64,000 bases of DNA from Dermacoccus nishinomiyaensis (GCF_900447535.1 NZ_UFXX01000001.1:1178001-1242000); one strand, 5' to 3'; counted from the stretch's first letter, positions 17,304 to 26,906 are shown. The notes: a model not told the origin generated them from the sequence alone. Numbers and translations: made by a program.

Positions 17304-18155
17304 ATGTCCACCACCACCCAAGCAACGAGCGCCCAACCCGACGGACGCGACGCGCGCTGGGCCGCGCATCGCGTCGCCCGCCGTCGCGAGCTCGTCGACG
17401 CCGCCCTGCGCGCCATCCGCCGTCACGGCGCCGGAGTGGGGATGGACGAGATCGCGGCCGAGGCCGGCACGAGCAAGACCGTCATCTACCGCCACCTCGG
17501 CGACCGGCTGGGGCTCTACCTCGCCGTGTGCGAATCGGTCGACGCGCTCATCCTCGCCGAGATCGACGCGGCCGCGAGCGCCACGTCGGATGGTGACGGC
17601 GACGCCCGCGCCACCGGTTCGTCCGCGCGACGCACGCCGCCCGGGCCCGCGATGCTCGGCGCCGTCATCGACTCCTACCTGCGCCTCGTCGAACGCGATC
17701 CCGAGGTGTACCGGTTCGTCGTGAGGCGCCCGGACGTGACGCTGCCGGAGGGTCCTGGCGATCCCGTCACCGGCCTTTCGGGACGGATCGCCGACAACCT
17801 CTTCGACCTCCTGCTGGCCTTCGGCCCCGACACCGAGGAAGCTCGCGGGAGAGCGCGAGCGTTCGCGTGGGGCGTCGTCGGCCTCGTCAAGGAATCGGCC
17901 GACCGGTGGCTGGAGAGCCCCGGCGGATTGAGTCGCGCGCAACTCGCCGCCCACCTCGCCGCGCTCGCCCACGGCGGCCTCGCCGGGGCGCTGGCGCGAG
18001 ACGCGCCAGGGCCGGCCGATGCGCACATCGCTACTGCTGGCCCCGGCGGCGTCGACCAACCCGACCGCCCCGCCGACACCGGACGCGACGAGCGAAGCAT
18101 CCACGACGACACTGCCCGATCCGACGAAACACCGACGTTCGACCCGGCCGGATGA
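17304..18155 (+). CDS. TetR-family transcriptional regulator
   Basis: A 283-residue repressor-type protein. The N-terminal helix-turn-helix (about 25-75) contains RRELVDAALRAIRRHG and MDEIAAEAGTSKTVIYRHLG. The ligand domain is unremarkable and a Pro/Asp-rich, probably disordered tail covers about the last 50 residues. Start is either the GTG at 17295 or, chosen here, the ATG three codons later; neither has a clear ribosome binding site, so the message may be leaderless. Divergent from fadA2-fabG4-htdX and followed by the acyl-CoA-oxidase-like gene, it likely controls both in response to an acyl-CoA (inference). Confidence 0.88.
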   Translation: MSTTTQATSAQPDGRDARWAAHRVARRRELVDAALRAIRRHGAGVGMDEIAAEAGTSKTVIYRHLGDRLGLYLAVCESVDALILAEIDAAASATSDGDGDARATGSSARRTPPGPAMLGAVIDSYLRLVERDPEVYRFVVRRPDVTLPEGPGDPVTGLSGRIADNLFDLLLAFGPDTEEARGRARAFAWGVVGLVKESADRWLESPGGLSRAQLAAHLAALAHGGLAGALARDAPGPADAHIATAGPGGVDQPDRPADTGRDERSIHDDTARSDETPTFDPAG

Positions 18156-18226
18156 CACGATCCGTTCCGAGGCAGCTCTCACCCGCAGGCCGCACCGCGG
18201 CGCCCGCGGCCGACAAGGAGGACGAC

Positions 18227-20263
18227 ATGAGCACGACTCCCGAGACCACGACCGAGAACACTTCGCCCGCGCCCGCGACGAACGACGTCGTCGAGCAGAT
18301 GCGCATCGCGCTCGACGGGCCGTGGCGCGACCTGCGCGAGCGGATCCGCGGCGAGCTGCCGTGGGAGGCCATCAGTGGCACGCCCGGCGAGTCGATCGAG
18401 GCTCAGCGTGAGCGAGTGACGCGTCAGGTGCTCGCGCTCGCCGACAAGGGGTACGGCTCGATCGGTTTCCCGACGCAGTACGGCGGCACGCTCGACTACG
18501 GCGCGTCCTGCGTCGCGTTCGAGATGGAGGCCTACGGCGACCTGTCGCTGCTCATCAAGAACGGCGTCCAGTTCGGTCTGTTCGGCGGCGCCGTCTCGCG
18601 CCTCGGTACCGACAAGCACCTCGCCGCGTACGTGCCCGACATCATGAGCGGCAAGCTCATGGGCTGCTTCGCGATGACGGAGGTCGGCCACGGCTCGAAC
18701 GTCGCCGCCGTCGAGACGACCGCGACGTACGACGTAGAGACCGACGAGATCGTCGTGCACTCCCCCACCGTTTCCGCGACGAAGACGTACATCGGGAACG
18801 CCGCCAAGGACGGACGCGCGGCCGCCGTGTTCGCGCAGCTCGTCGTCCCGAGCGTCGGTGACGTCGCCGACGGCGAGGAGGAGACCCCGAGCAAGGGCGT
18901 CCACGTCGTCGTCGTGCCGATCCGCGACGAGGACGGCAACCCGATGCCGGGCGTCACGATCAGCGACAACGGCGTCAAGGGCGGGCTGCCCGGCGTCGAC
19001 AACGGCACGATCGCATTCGACCACGTCCGTGTGCCCCGCGAGAACCTGCTCGACAAGTTCGGTGGCATCGACGAGACCGGCACCTACGTCTCGGAGATCG
19101 ACAACATCAACCGGCGCTTCTTCACGATGCTCGGCACGCTCGTGCGCGGCCGCGTGTGCGTCGGCGGCGGCGCGGGTGCGGCGGCGCAGAAGGCGCTCGC
19201 CATCGCCGTCCGCTACGGCGACCAGCGGCGTCAGTTCTCCGCTCCCGGCACGCCCGACGAACTCGTCGTCCTCGACTACCTCGCGCATCAGCGGAAGCTG
19301 CTGCCGCGCCTCGCGAAGTCGTTCGCGCTGCGCTTCACGCAGAACGCCATGACGGCACGCCTGCAGGAACTGGAGGACGCAGCGACGTCGTCGGAGAAGG
19401 AGACGCCCGGCGCCGACCACGAGGACGCTCAGCGTGAACTCGAGGCGTGGGTCGCCGGCATGAAGGCGCAGACGACATGGCATGCGCTCGACACGATCCA
19501 GGCGTGCCGCGAGGCGTGCGGCGGCGCCGGGTACATGGCGGCCAACGGGCTGACGCAGATGCGCGCCGACGTCGACGTGTTCGCGACGTTCGAGGGCGAC
19601 AACACCGTCCTCATGCAGCTTGTCGCGAAGGGGCTGCTGACGGAGTACAAGGACCAGTGGGGCGATCTCGACATCGCGGGAACGATCGCGAAGGTCACCG
19701 CGCAGACCGTCGAGGGACTCGTCGAGAACACGCTGAAGCGTGCCGGCCTGCAGCGCCTCATCGACGGCGCGACGCCGCGCAACGACGAGACGGCGCTCGA
19801 CTCACGCGGCTGGCAGGAGTCGATGTTCTCCGAGCGCGCGTCGCACCTGCTCGAGACGGCCGCGATGCGGCTGCGCAAGGCGGGCAAGAGCGACGGGTTC
19901 GCCGTGTTCAACGCGGCCCAGGATCACATCCTCGCCGCGGCGAAGGCCGACATCGACCTGCGGATCTTCGAAGCGTTCAAGGAAGGCCTCGAGGCCATGC
20001 CCGAGGGCGAGGCGCGCGAGCTCATGGCGAAGGTGTTCGACCTCTACGCACTGGCGTCGATAGAGGAGGACAAGGGCTGGTTCATCGAGCACGGCCGCAT
20101 CACGGCGTCACGTTCGAAGGCCGTCACGACGCGCATCAACGAGCTGTGCGCCGAGCTGCGTCCCCACGCCGTCGACCTGACGAAGGCGTTCGGCATCCCC
20201 GAGTCGTGGCTCGAGAACGACCTCATCGACCTCGGGCAAGACCGCGCGGGTGTGACGGCCTGA
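18227..20263 (+). CDS. Acyl-CoA oxidase-like flavoenzyme
   Basis: A 678-residue flavoprotein starting MSTTPETTTENTSPAPATND, preceded by AAGGAGG. It has GCFAMTEVGHGSNVAAVETT, the flavin/substrate motif of acyl-CoA oxidases, GVKGGLPGVDNGTIAFDHV and RGRVCVGGGAGAAAQKALA, plus an extended C-terminal domain (about 450-678), the two-lobe layout of ACOX proteins and not the about 390 residues of simple dehydrogenases. It should introduce the C2-C3 double bond into acyl-CoA, with O2 or an electron carrier as acceptor. In mycobacteria fadE5 takes this place near fadA2; this protein looks more like the oxidase branch. Follows tetR by 71 bases. Confidence 0.88.
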   Translation: MSTTPETTTENTSPAPATNDVVEQMRIALDGPWRDLRERIRGELPWEAISGTPGESIEAQRERVTRQVLALADKGYGSIGFPTQYGGTLDYGASCVAFEMEAYGDLSLLIKNGVQFGLFGGAVSRLGTDKHLAAYVPDIMSGKLMGCFAMTEVGHGSNVAAVETTATYDVETDEIVVHSPTVSATKTYIGNAAKDGRAAAVFAQLVVPSVGDVADGEEETPSKGVHVVVVPIRDEDGNPMPGVTISDNGVKGGLPGVDNGTIAFDHVRVPRENLLDKFGGIDETGTYVSEIDNINRRFFTMLGTLVRGRVCVGGGAGAAAQKALAIAVRYGDQRRQFSAPGTPDELVVLDYLAHQRKLLPRLAKSFALRFTQNAMTARLQELEDAATSSEKETPGADHEDAQRELEAWVAGMKAQTTWHALDTIQACREACGGAGYMAANGLTQMRADVDVFATFEGDNTVLMQLVAKGLLTEYKDQWGDLDIAGTIAKVTAQTVEGLVENTLKRAGLQRLIDGATPRNDETALDSRGWQESMFSERASHLLETAAMRLRKAGKSDGFAVFNAAQDHILAAAKADIDLRIFEAFKEGLEAMPEGEARELMAKVFDLYALASIEEDKGWFIEHGRITASRSKAVTTRINELCAELRPHAVDLTKAFGIPESWLENDLIDLGQDRAGVTA

Positions 20264-20328
20264 CGACGGGTTCGACGCCTCGCGGGTTACAGGGCGCTTC
20301 GGCGGCCGACGCATCGCGGCGCGAATGC

Positions 20329-20365
20329 TGACGGGCGCCTCACCTGGCTGGTGAGGCGCCCGTCA
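20329..20365. terminator. Bidirectional terminator
   Basis: Perfect 16-base arms (TGACGGGCGCCTCACC and complement) with a 5-base loop lie between the convergent oxidase-like gene and the NmrA-type gene. Confidence 0.85.
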
Positions 20366-20423
20366 GGCGTTCTGTCCGCGCGTCTGGTGATGTGCCTGGC
20401 CGCACGCGGGGGCGTCCCGGGGC

Positions 20424-21308
20424 TCAGCGCACCGGTTCGCTGGAGGCGACGAGCTGTTCGAACGTCATCGCCTCCTGCCCGGTGAGCAGTCGCACGTCGT
20501 TGCTGACGACGTCGAGCTCCCCCGCGGCGATCGCCGTGTAGGTGCTCACCCATGCGTCCATCTCGAACGGCTGCGGGTCGTACTTCTGCCGTGACGCGCG
20601 CGCCTGCTCGATCGTCTCGGGTTCGTAGCGGAAGTCGCGGTCGCGACCCGCGCTGAGGATGGCGGCGATCTCGTCCAGCGTCAGGGCCTGCGGGCCGGTG
20701 AGATCGTACGTGCGGCCCGCGTGCTCGCCCGGTGCGAGGAGCACCGCGTGCGCGGCACGGGCGACGTCCGCTCGGGCGACGGGCGCGACGCGTCCGTCAC
20801 CCGCCGGGCCGCGGAGGACGCCGTCCTCGTCGGCGAAGTGCTCGAAGACGTCGGCGTAGAAGCTGTCTCGCAGGAACGTCCACGCCATGCCGGAGGCCTT
20901 GATGTGCTCCTCCGTCGCGAAGTGGTCGCGCCCGAGCGTGAACGTCGAATCGGGCGCCGCATTGAGGAACGAGGTGTAGACGATGTGCTGCACGCCCGCC
21001 TTCGCGGCCTGGTCGACGAAGTTGCGGTGCTCCTCGACGCGCGTCGGGCTCTCGGCCGCCGACACCATGAACAGGGTGCCGACGCCCTCGAGCGCGGCGG
21101 CGGCGTCGGGGGCTCCGTACTCGGCGACGGCGACCTCGCTCTCACCGTCGACGTCACCGAGATGTGGCAGGCGCGAGACGTCGCGCAGGAGAAAGCGAAC
21201 CGGGCGTCCCGGTGCCGAGACGAGGCGCGCGACGGCGCCGCCGACGGCACCCGTCACACCGGTGACACCGATGCGGGGAAGAGTGGTGGAATCTGCGCGA
21301 AAGGCCAT
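20424..21308 (-). CDS. NmrA-family NAD(P)-binding protein
   Basis: A 294-residue Rossmann protein beginning MAFRADSTTLPRIGVTGVTG, with the nucleotide motif VTGVTGAVGGAVA, then FLLRDVSRLPHLG, VYTSFLNAAPDSTF and FLRDSFYADVF. This matches the atypical SDR group of NmrA-like proteins and quinone oxidoreductase 2 (QorB-like), which sense or reduce with NAD(P). The inner ATG is chosen so that a 31-base divergent promoter region remains before the DUF952 gene; an ATG 11 codons upstream would overlap its start. Confidence 0.82.
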   Translation of the reverse strand: MAFRADSTTLPRIGVTGVTGAVGGAVARLVSAPGRPVRFLLRDVSRLPHLGDVDGESEVAVAEYGAPDAAAALEGVGTLFMVSAAESPTRVEEHRNFVDQAAKAGVQHIVYTSFLNAAPDSTFTLGRDHFATEEHIKASGMAWTFLRDSFYADVFEHFADEDGVLRGPAGDGRVAPVARADVARAAHAVLLAPGEHAGRTYDLTGPQALTLDEIAAILSAGRDRDFRYEPETIEQARASRQKYDPQPFEMDAWVSTYTAIAAGELDVVSNDVRLLTGQEAMTFEQLVASSEPVR

Positions 21309-21339
21309 GTGCCCATCATGCCCGTCTATCGTGTCGCGC

Positions 21340-21693
21340 ATGAGAACGATTCAGCACATCGCGGTGGCGGAGGAGTGGCGGGACGCGCTCGAGAGCGGCG
21401 AGTACGTGTGGTCGACGATCGGCATGACGATCGAGCAGGTCGGCTACCTGCACGCGAGTTTCCCCGAGCAGGTGCGGCCGACGCTCGAGCGGTTCTACTC
21501 GGACATCGACGTGCTGCTGGTGCTGCTGACGTTGGACGCGGACGCCATCGTCGCGGCGGGGCTCGAGGTTCGCGTCGAACCCGCGGTGCCGGGCGGGGAC
21601 GACAGCGAGAAGTTTCCGCACGTCTACGGTGGCGCCCTGCCGACGTCATGCGTGAGCAACGTCGAGCCGATCGAGCAGCCGCCGGCTGCGTGA
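21340..21693 (+). CDS. DUF952 family protein
   Basis: A 117-residue protein beginning MRTIQHIAVAEEWRDALESG. It has the DUF952 pattern: GYLHASFPEQVRPTLERFYS near residue 35, LLVLLTLDADAI, the residue cluster VRVEPAVPG and FPHVYGGALPTSCV. The biochemical role of DUF952 is not known; the fold is likened to a glutathione transferase. It is divergent from the NmrA-type gene across 31 bases. Confidence 0.85.
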   Translation: MRTIQHIAVAEEWRDALESGEYVWSTIGMTIEQVGYLHASFPEQVRPTLERFYSDIDVLLVLLTLDADAIVAAGLEVRVEPAVPGGDDSEKFPHVYGGALPTSCVSNVEPIEQPPAA

Positions 21694-21730
21694 GCGCCGC
21701 ACCCGGTCGACGCACGGCCCGGACATGGCA

Positions 21731-21760
21731 AGAGCCCCGCAGACGAATCTGCGGGGCTCT
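21731..21760. terminator. Terminator after DUF952 gene
   Basis: Perfect 12-base arms AGAGCCCCGCAG / CTGCGGGGCTCT around ACGAAT lie between the DUF952 stop and the 3' end of tRNA-Tyr. It can end both transcripts. Confidence 0.85.
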
Positions 21761-21771
21761 CGGTGCACCTG

Positions 21772-21855
21772 TGGTGCCAGGTGAAGGATTCGAACCTTCG
21801 TAGCTTTCGCGACGGATTTACAGTCCGCTCCCATTGGCCGCTCGGGCAACCTGGC
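21772..21855 (-). tRNA. tRNA-Tyr (GTA)
   Basis: A class II tRNA with the long variable arm. Acceptor GCCAGGT / ACCTGGC, D-arm GCCCGAGCGGCCAATGGGAG, anticodon loop CTGTAAA (GTA), T-arm GGTTCGAATCC, and an encoded 3' CCA (84 bases with it). Confidence 0.96.
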
Positions 21856-22077
21856 GCGCGTGCTCGGAAACCATAGCAAGAGCGCGCGCGGTTGAGCGAA
21901 TCGGCGGGGCACGCGCGGGTGCGCGAGGTGACGGCGGCGTGGCGGCATCGCCGTCAAGGCATGACGCTGGCTGGGACGTCGGCTCGACCGCGGGCGGGAC
22001 GGTGGCGCGACGGCGCGGGATCGGCGTCACGGCATAATGAGGCGCAGGAAGCGCCCGCGTTCAACGAAGGAGAAACC

Positions 22078-22578
22078 GTGGCAGACAGCTCGTTCGACAT
22101 CGTCAGCAAGATCGACAAGCAGGAGGTCGCCAACGCGGTCAACCAGGCCGCGAAGGAGATCGGCTCGCGCTTCGACTTCAAGAACGTCGGCGCGTCCGTC
22201 GAACTCTCCGGCGAGTCGATCGTCATGAAGGCCAACTCCGAGGAGCGCACGCTCGCCGTCCTCGACGTGCTGCAGACCAAGCTGGTCAAGCGTGGCGTCT
22301 CGCTCAAGACACTCGACTACGGCGACGACGACCCGACGCCGAAGCTGTCGGGCAAAGAATACCGCCTCGAGGCGAAACTCAAGGAGGGCATCTCGAGCGA
22401 GAACGCGAAGAAGATCAGCAAGATCATCCGCGATGAGGGCCCCAAGAGCGTCAAGGCCCGCATCGAGGGTGACGAACTGCGCGTCACGAGCAAGAGCCGC
22501 GACGACCTGCAGGAGGTGCAGGCCCTGCTCAAGGGCTCCGACCTCGACGTCGCACTACAGTTCACGAACTACCGCTGA
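22078..22578 (+). CDS. yajQ: YajQ-family nucleotide-binding protein
   Basis: A 166-residue two-domain protein beginning [20 protein letters not shown] with GTG start and a GAAGGAG site. Family landmarks are [53 protein letters not shown] and the terminal VALQFTNYR. YajQ proteins bind nucleotides; in Xanthomonas a member binds cyclic di-GMP. No partner gene is adjacent, so its role here is open. Confidence 0.93.
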   Translation: MADSSFDIVSKIDKQEVANAVNQAAKEIGSRFDFKNVGASVELSGESIVMKANSEERTLAVLDVLQTKLVKRGVSLKTLDYGDDDPTPKLSGKEYRLEAKLKEGISSENAKKISKIIRDEGPKSVKARIEGDELRVTSKSRDDLQEVQALLKGSDLDVALQFTNYR

Positions 22579-22603
22579 TCGGCGTTCCTCACCGATCAGG
22601 TGG

Positions 22604-22642
22604 ACGAGGCCCCGCACCGATTCGTTCGGTGCGGGGCCTCGT
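22604..22642. terminator. Bidirectional terminator
   Basis: Perfect 17-base arms (ACGAGGCCCCGCACCGA and complement) around TTCGT lie between the convergent yajQ and phosphoesterase genes. Confidence 0.88.
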
Positions 22643-22659
22643 CGTCGGCATCCTCGACG

Positions 22660-24348
22660 TCAGCGCCAGGGGTGGCGCAGGATCAGTTCGGTGTTGCGGT
22701 CGGCGTCGGCGCCCATGAGGGCGGCGGAGCGGTTCGGATCGTTGTAGGACAGCTCGCGGTACAGCGACGCCAGATCCGCCTGGTCCTGCCCTGTCGTCGA
22801 CGCTGCGTACGGCGCGGCCGACTCGACCAGCGTCGTGTACAGGCTGAGCGTGCCGTCGGCGTTGTCACAGAGCTCGATGATGCGCGCGTGCTGCGGGAAG
22901 TCGACGTGGCTCGCCGTGTTGATCTCCCAGAACGACCGTCGCGGATCGGCGTGACGATGCGCGGTGATGCGGTTCTCGTGCGTGTGCCCGTTGACCCACG
23001 CCACGACGTTGCGGAAGCGCATGAGCGTGTCGCGCACCTCGCGCCCGGCGTGCCGCAGTTCGGGCGTGGCCGGGTCGAGCAGCACGTTCGTCATCGTCGT
23101 GCTCGTGTGATGGCTGAAGATGACGAACATCTCGTCGGCGACGGCATGGCGTTGTGTGCGACCCCAGAAGTCGACGTACGTGCTGCTGCCCGCGGTGAGG
23201 ACACGCTGCAACCACAGGAACTGCTCGTGCCCGAGGCTGCCCTCGGTGAATCCGGCGCGGTTCGTCGAATCGAGCGAGATGCCCGTGACACCGTCGGCGA
23301 TGCGGAACGTGTAGTAGCCGCGCCCGGTCGCCACGTTCTCGTCCGTGAAGCCATGGCCGCCGCTCGGCAGGTGCGCGCGCATGTACTCCGTCGGGGTGAA
23401 CGGCCTGCGGCGCTCATCGGGTGTGACGTGCCAGGTGTTCTTGGTGCTGCTGCTGACGCCCTTGATCGCCGTGCTGCCGGTCGCGAAGGTGCGTCGCAGT
23501 GCCGCATCGGACGTGCCCGAGGTGAAGCCGGTGAACTTCACGTCGCCGGTGTACATCGCGGCCAGTGCACCCCAGTCGGACGGCAGGACGCCGCTGACGG
23601 AGTCGTCGTGGTTGCCGAAGACCGAGAACCATCGCACGTTCAGCCCCGGGCTGCGGTGCGCTGCCGTGGCGCGGCGGAAGAAGCCGTCGAGGACCGGGAA
23701 GCCTGCGCTGACGTACCGGTCGCGGACGGAGGCATTCTCGACGTTGTAGTACTGCGGGTTGCCGCTCGTCTGCGCGCCCTCCCACCGGTCGCTCGCGCCC
23801 GTGTTCGGGGTGATGACGCCGCCGTTCATGACTGCGAGGTACCACTCGAGCTCGACGTGCTCGTGGTTGTCCGTGTTGTCACCCGTCGAGACGACGCAGT
23901 CGAACCGGCGCCCGGTGAACGGACCCCTCGCGAGGTCGTTGATGCGTTTGACCAACTGAGCCGCGCCCTGCGTTCCTAGAGCCTCCTGCGGGCGACACGC
24001 GCTCGAGTTGACCGTGTTGAGGAACTCGAAGCGCACCGGGCTCTGCGCGTCGACGACGTGCAGGTCGGTGAACTGGACGATGCTCGCGAGGCCGGTGCGG
24101 GTGTCGTCGCGGGAAGGTCGCGGCTCGGCGAGGTCGGCGCGCACGACGAGGGGGTAGCCCGGCCCGGCCGTCAGACGCGTGTAGCCGCTCGTCGCCACCG
24201 GGGCCGCAGCCTGCTCGAGCGTCGTGCCGCGGGTGTAGACCGAACGATCCGCGGCCTGCGCGAGTTGGGCGTTGGTCGCGGCGAGCGCTGCGGTGACGAG
24301 GGAGCCGGCGGCGCCCTTGAGGAACGCGCGACGTGTGGGGCGAGACAT
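22660..24348 (-). CDS. Tat-exported metallophosphoesterase (TIGR03767-like)
   Basis: The 562-residue product starts MSRPTRRAFLKGAAGSLVTA, a twin-arginine signal (RRAFLKG), so it should be folded and cofactored before export. The calcineurin-like metal motifs occur in order: FTDLHVVDAQSP, VVSTGDNTDN, VFGNHDD, VIFSHHTST and WVNGHTHENRI. This set and the length match the actinobacterial TIGR03767 group as I recall it. Substrate is unknown, perhaps a nucleotide or phosphodiester outside the cell. The longer upstream frame is rejected because the signal peptide would be internal. Confidence 0.88.
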   Translation of the reverse strand: MSRPTRRAFLKGAAGSLVTAALAATNAQLAQAADRSVYTRGTTLEQAAAPVATSGYTRLTAGPGYPLVVRADLAEPRPSRDDTRTGLASIVQFTDLHVVDAQSPVRFEFLNTVNSSACRPQEALGTQGAAQLVKRINDLARGPFTGRRFDCVVSTGDNTDNHEHVELEWYLAVMNGGVITPNTGASDRWEGAQTSGNPQYYNVENASVRDRYVSAGFPVLDGFFRRATAAHRSPGLNVRWFSVFGNHDDSVSGVLPSDWGALAAMYTGDVKFTGFTSGTSDAALRRTFATGSTAIKGVSSSTKNTWHVTPDERRRPFTPTEYMRAHLPSGGHGFTDENVATGRGYYTFRIADGVTGISLDSTNRAGFTEGSLGHEQFLWLQRVLTAGSSTYVDFWGRTQRHAVADEMFVIFSHHTSTTMTNVLLDPATPELRHAGREVRDTLMRFRNVVAWVNGHTHENRITAHRHADPRRSFWEINTASHVDFPQHARIIELCDNADGTLSLYTTLVESAAPYAASTTGQDQADLASLYRELSYNDPNRSAALMGADADRNTELILRHPWR

Positions 24349-24447
24349 GACGACAACTCTCCGTCGGGGATGAGGAGGTGCCAGCGTGCCCCTGGCGCGG
24401 GGCATGGACGTGACGGGCGGCTGAATGCGACGTGAACTCGTAGCTCC

Positions 24448-25497
24448 TCAACCGACCTGATTCTCGGGCCCGACAACGAGGCATTCGAGGCGCGGATCAT
24501 CGAGGAACCGCTGGGCCAACGACGCCTCGGCGGCGAGGTAGGTGCTCACGAGATCGGTGTCGTTCGCCAGGCACCACGCGCCGGATTCGGGGTAGACGAT
24601 CGAGACCGTGTGCCAGTCGTCGACGAGGACGATCTCGTCGAAAGCGCCGGTGAACGGCACGATCTCTCGCTCCGGTTGGTCGATGCGACATTGTGTGGCG
24701 CCCTCGACGTCCAACCCGCCGATGCCGGCCCAGATCCCCTGGACGATGCGGGACGCATCGGCACGCCGCCTGAGATCGTCGCGCAACAGCTGATGGATGA
24801 CACGGCGCTCGGGCTCCGGAATGACCCCCTCGACGAGCTCGACGCCGCGTTCGCTCTCGAAGTCGAGGTCGATCAAACCATCAGGACGACGATCGGGGCG
24901 CCAGCCCGGCTCGTCGAGTCGGGCGTCGGGCAGGGCACTCCATCGCAGGCGCGTGATGTCGTCGTCGCGCTTCTCGATCGGGTGCAGGATGCGGACATAC
25001 GCGTCGAATCCGCGCCCGACGAGCCCGTCGACCGTCGAGAACCCGCCGAAGGACGGTTGCCAGGCCAGCACATCGACGGGGTGAAGGGCGAACCCGTCGC
25101 TCCAGTGATCCGCGCGAACTCGGACGCCTCGCTCTGCGACGAGGCACTGCGCCGGCGTGAGATCGGCGTCGGGATCGACGGAGAAACCGACGCTCACCGC
25201 GCCGGCACGCTGCCCAGCCGGGGCCAGTTCCATCGGCAGGGTTCCGGGCATCTCGTCGAGAAGGGCCTCGAGCTCTGCCTCGTCGACGTCGTCCTCCGTG
25301 ACATCCGGCGTGGGCGGGAAGAGCGCGAACCGGGTCTTGACGGCGAGCGCCGTCACGAAGAGAAGTGGGAAGCGGGCCCGCTCGCCGCGCGGCCACCATC
25401 GCGGGGCTGACAGTTCGTACCACCCGAACTGCTTCGGGCCGCGCCACGATCGCCAGTCGATGAGGTAGTCAGCGCTTCGCATCTCGTCCCGGGTCAT
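24448..25497 (-). CDS. Hypothetical protein, 349 residues
   Basis: I do not recognise this family. It is soluble, acidic, rich in Trp and Asp, and lacks signal peptide and membrane segments. The N-terminus (MTRDEMRSADYLIDWRSW) and segments such as WPRGERARFPLLFVTALAV and WQPSFGGFSTVDGLVGRGFD are well-formed. The C-terminus has VSIVYPESGAWCLANDTDLV, a pattern reminiscent of SUKH/Imm-type or DUF families with a WP.DR.W motif, but this is only an impression. Coding is supported by length, codon bias and position 100 bases upstream of the phosphoesterase on the same strand. Confidence 0.75.
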   Translation of the reverse strand: MTRDEMRSADYLIDWRSWRGPKQFGWYELSAPRWWPRGERARFPLLFVTALAVKTRFALFPPTPDVTEDDVDEAELEALLDEMPGTLPMELAPAGQRAGAVSVGFSVDPDADLTPAQCLVAERGVRVRADHWSDGFALHPVDVLAWQPSFGGFSTVDGLVGRGFDAYVRILHPIEKRDDDITRLRWSALPDARLDEPGWRPDRRPDGLIDLDFESERGVELVEGVIPEPERRVIHQLLRDDLRRRADASRIVQGIWAGIGGLDVEGATQCRIDQPEREIVPFTGAFDEIVLVDDWHTVSIVYPESGAWCLANDTDLVSTYLAAEASLAQRFLDDPRLECLVVGPENQVG

Positions 25498-25736
25498 GGC
25501 ATTGACGCTATGGGGCGCCTGCTCACCCCGTCCACACTTTTTCTGGTGCCCCCGCCTGACGGCCAGCTCCTACGGTGTTCCTCGAACCGTGGATGAGGTG
25601 CGCATCGCGACGGCGCCGAGACCATCGCAGCGGTTACGTAAAGGTAAGGATCGCAGCCCGGCGACAAGTACCTGTGACGGGGCGTACCATGCAAAGAGCG
25701 ATCAAGCTACCCATGAGTTAAGAAAGGCGGCGTCCC

Positions 25737-26891
25737 ATGCCCCGCAACATCTACGACGAAGACCACGAGGCGTTCCGCGCTTCCGCCCGCGAGTTCGTCG
25801 AGCGCACCCTCGCCCCGCGTGCCGAGGAGATGATCCGCGATCACGTCATCGCGCGTGACATCTGGCTCGAGGCCGGCAAGCAGGGCTTCTTCGGCCTGTG
25901 CATCCCGGAGGAGTACGGCGGCGCCGGCATCGACGACTACCGCTTCAACGCGATCTTCGCCGAAGAGATCAGCAAGTTCACCGCCGCCGTCGCGTCGTGC
26001 TTCGGCATCCACTCGGATGTCACCGCGCCGTACATCGTCAGCCTCGGCACCGAGGAGCAGAAGCAGAAGTACCTGCCGCGCGTCGCGACGGGTGAGCTGA
26101 TCCTGTCGATCGGCATGACGGAGCCGTCGGGCGGTTCGGACCTCGCCAACCTCAAGTCGACGGCCGTCAAGGCTGACGACGGTTCGGGCGACTGGATCCT
26201 CAACGGCTCGAAGACGTTCATCACGAACGGCCACCAGTGCGACGTCGCCGTCGTCGCGGCACGCACGGACCCGAGCAAGGGCGCCAAGGGCATCTCGCTG
26301 TTCCTCGTCGAGGCCGGCACGGAGGGCTTCACGAAGGGCAACAAGCTCGACAAGGTCGGCCAGGTCGAGTCCGACACCTCCGAGCTGTTCTTCGACAACG
26401 TGCGCCTGCCCGCCGACGCGCTGCTCGGCCCGCAGGACCTCGGCTTCATCGCGATGATGAAGCACCTGCCGCAAGAGCGCATCGGCAACGCCATCGCGAA
26501 CATCGCGAACGCGAAGCAGATCCTCGCCGAGACGATCCAGTACTGCAAGGACCGCAAGGCGTTCGGTCAGCCGATCGGCTCGTTCCAGCACAACACCTTC
26601 AAGATCGCCGAGATGGTGACGAAGATCGAGGTCTCCGAGGCGTACATCGACGACTGTGTCGCCGCGCACGCCGAGGGCAAGCTGACGGCCGTCGACGCCG
26701 CAAAGGCGAAGTGGTGGGCCGCCCAGGTGCAGTGCGACGTGCTCGACGAGTGCGTGCAGTTGCACGGTGGCTACGGCTACATGAACGAGTACCGCGTGGC
26801 ACGTGCGTGGCGTGACGCTCGCGTGCACAAGATCTGGGCCGGTTCGAACGAGATCATGAAGATGATCATCGGGCGTGACCTGGGTTTGTGA
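25737..26891 (+). CDS. Acyl-CoA dehydrogenase
   Basis: A standard 384-residue FAD enzyme of fatty-acid beta-oxidation, preceded by AAAGGCGG. It has the landmark motifs IGMTEPSGGSDLANLKSTAV (flavin and substrate), DWILNGSKTFITNG and QLHGGYGYMNEY. The usual YEGT Glu of short/medium-chain enzymes is replaced by WAGSNEI, so the catalytic base may instead be the Glu of LAETIQYC, the helix-G place used by long-chain and isovaleryl enzymes (inference). Electrons would go to an electron-transfer flavoprotein. Single gene, followed by two large hairpins. Confidence 0.93.
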   Translation: MPRNIYDEDHEAFRASAREFVERTLAPRAEEMIRDHVIARDIWLEAGKQGFFGLCIPEEYGGAGIDDYRFNAIFAEEISKFTAAVASCFGIHSDVTAPYIVSLGTEEQKQKYLPRVATGELILSIGMTEPSGGSDLANLKSTAVKADDGSGDWILNGSKTFITNGHQCDVAVVAARTDPSKGAKGISLFLVEAGTEGFTKGNKLDKVGQVESDTSELFFDNVRLPADALLGPQDLGFIAMMKHLPQERIGNAIANIANAKQILAETIQYCKDRKAFGQPIGSFQHNTFKIAEMVTKIEVSEAYIDDCVAAHAEGKLTAVDAAKAKWWAAQVQCDVLDECVQLHGGYGYMNEYRVARAWRDARVHKIWAGSNEIMKMIIGRDLGL

Positions 26892-26906
26892 CGAGCGAAT
26901 ACCGAA

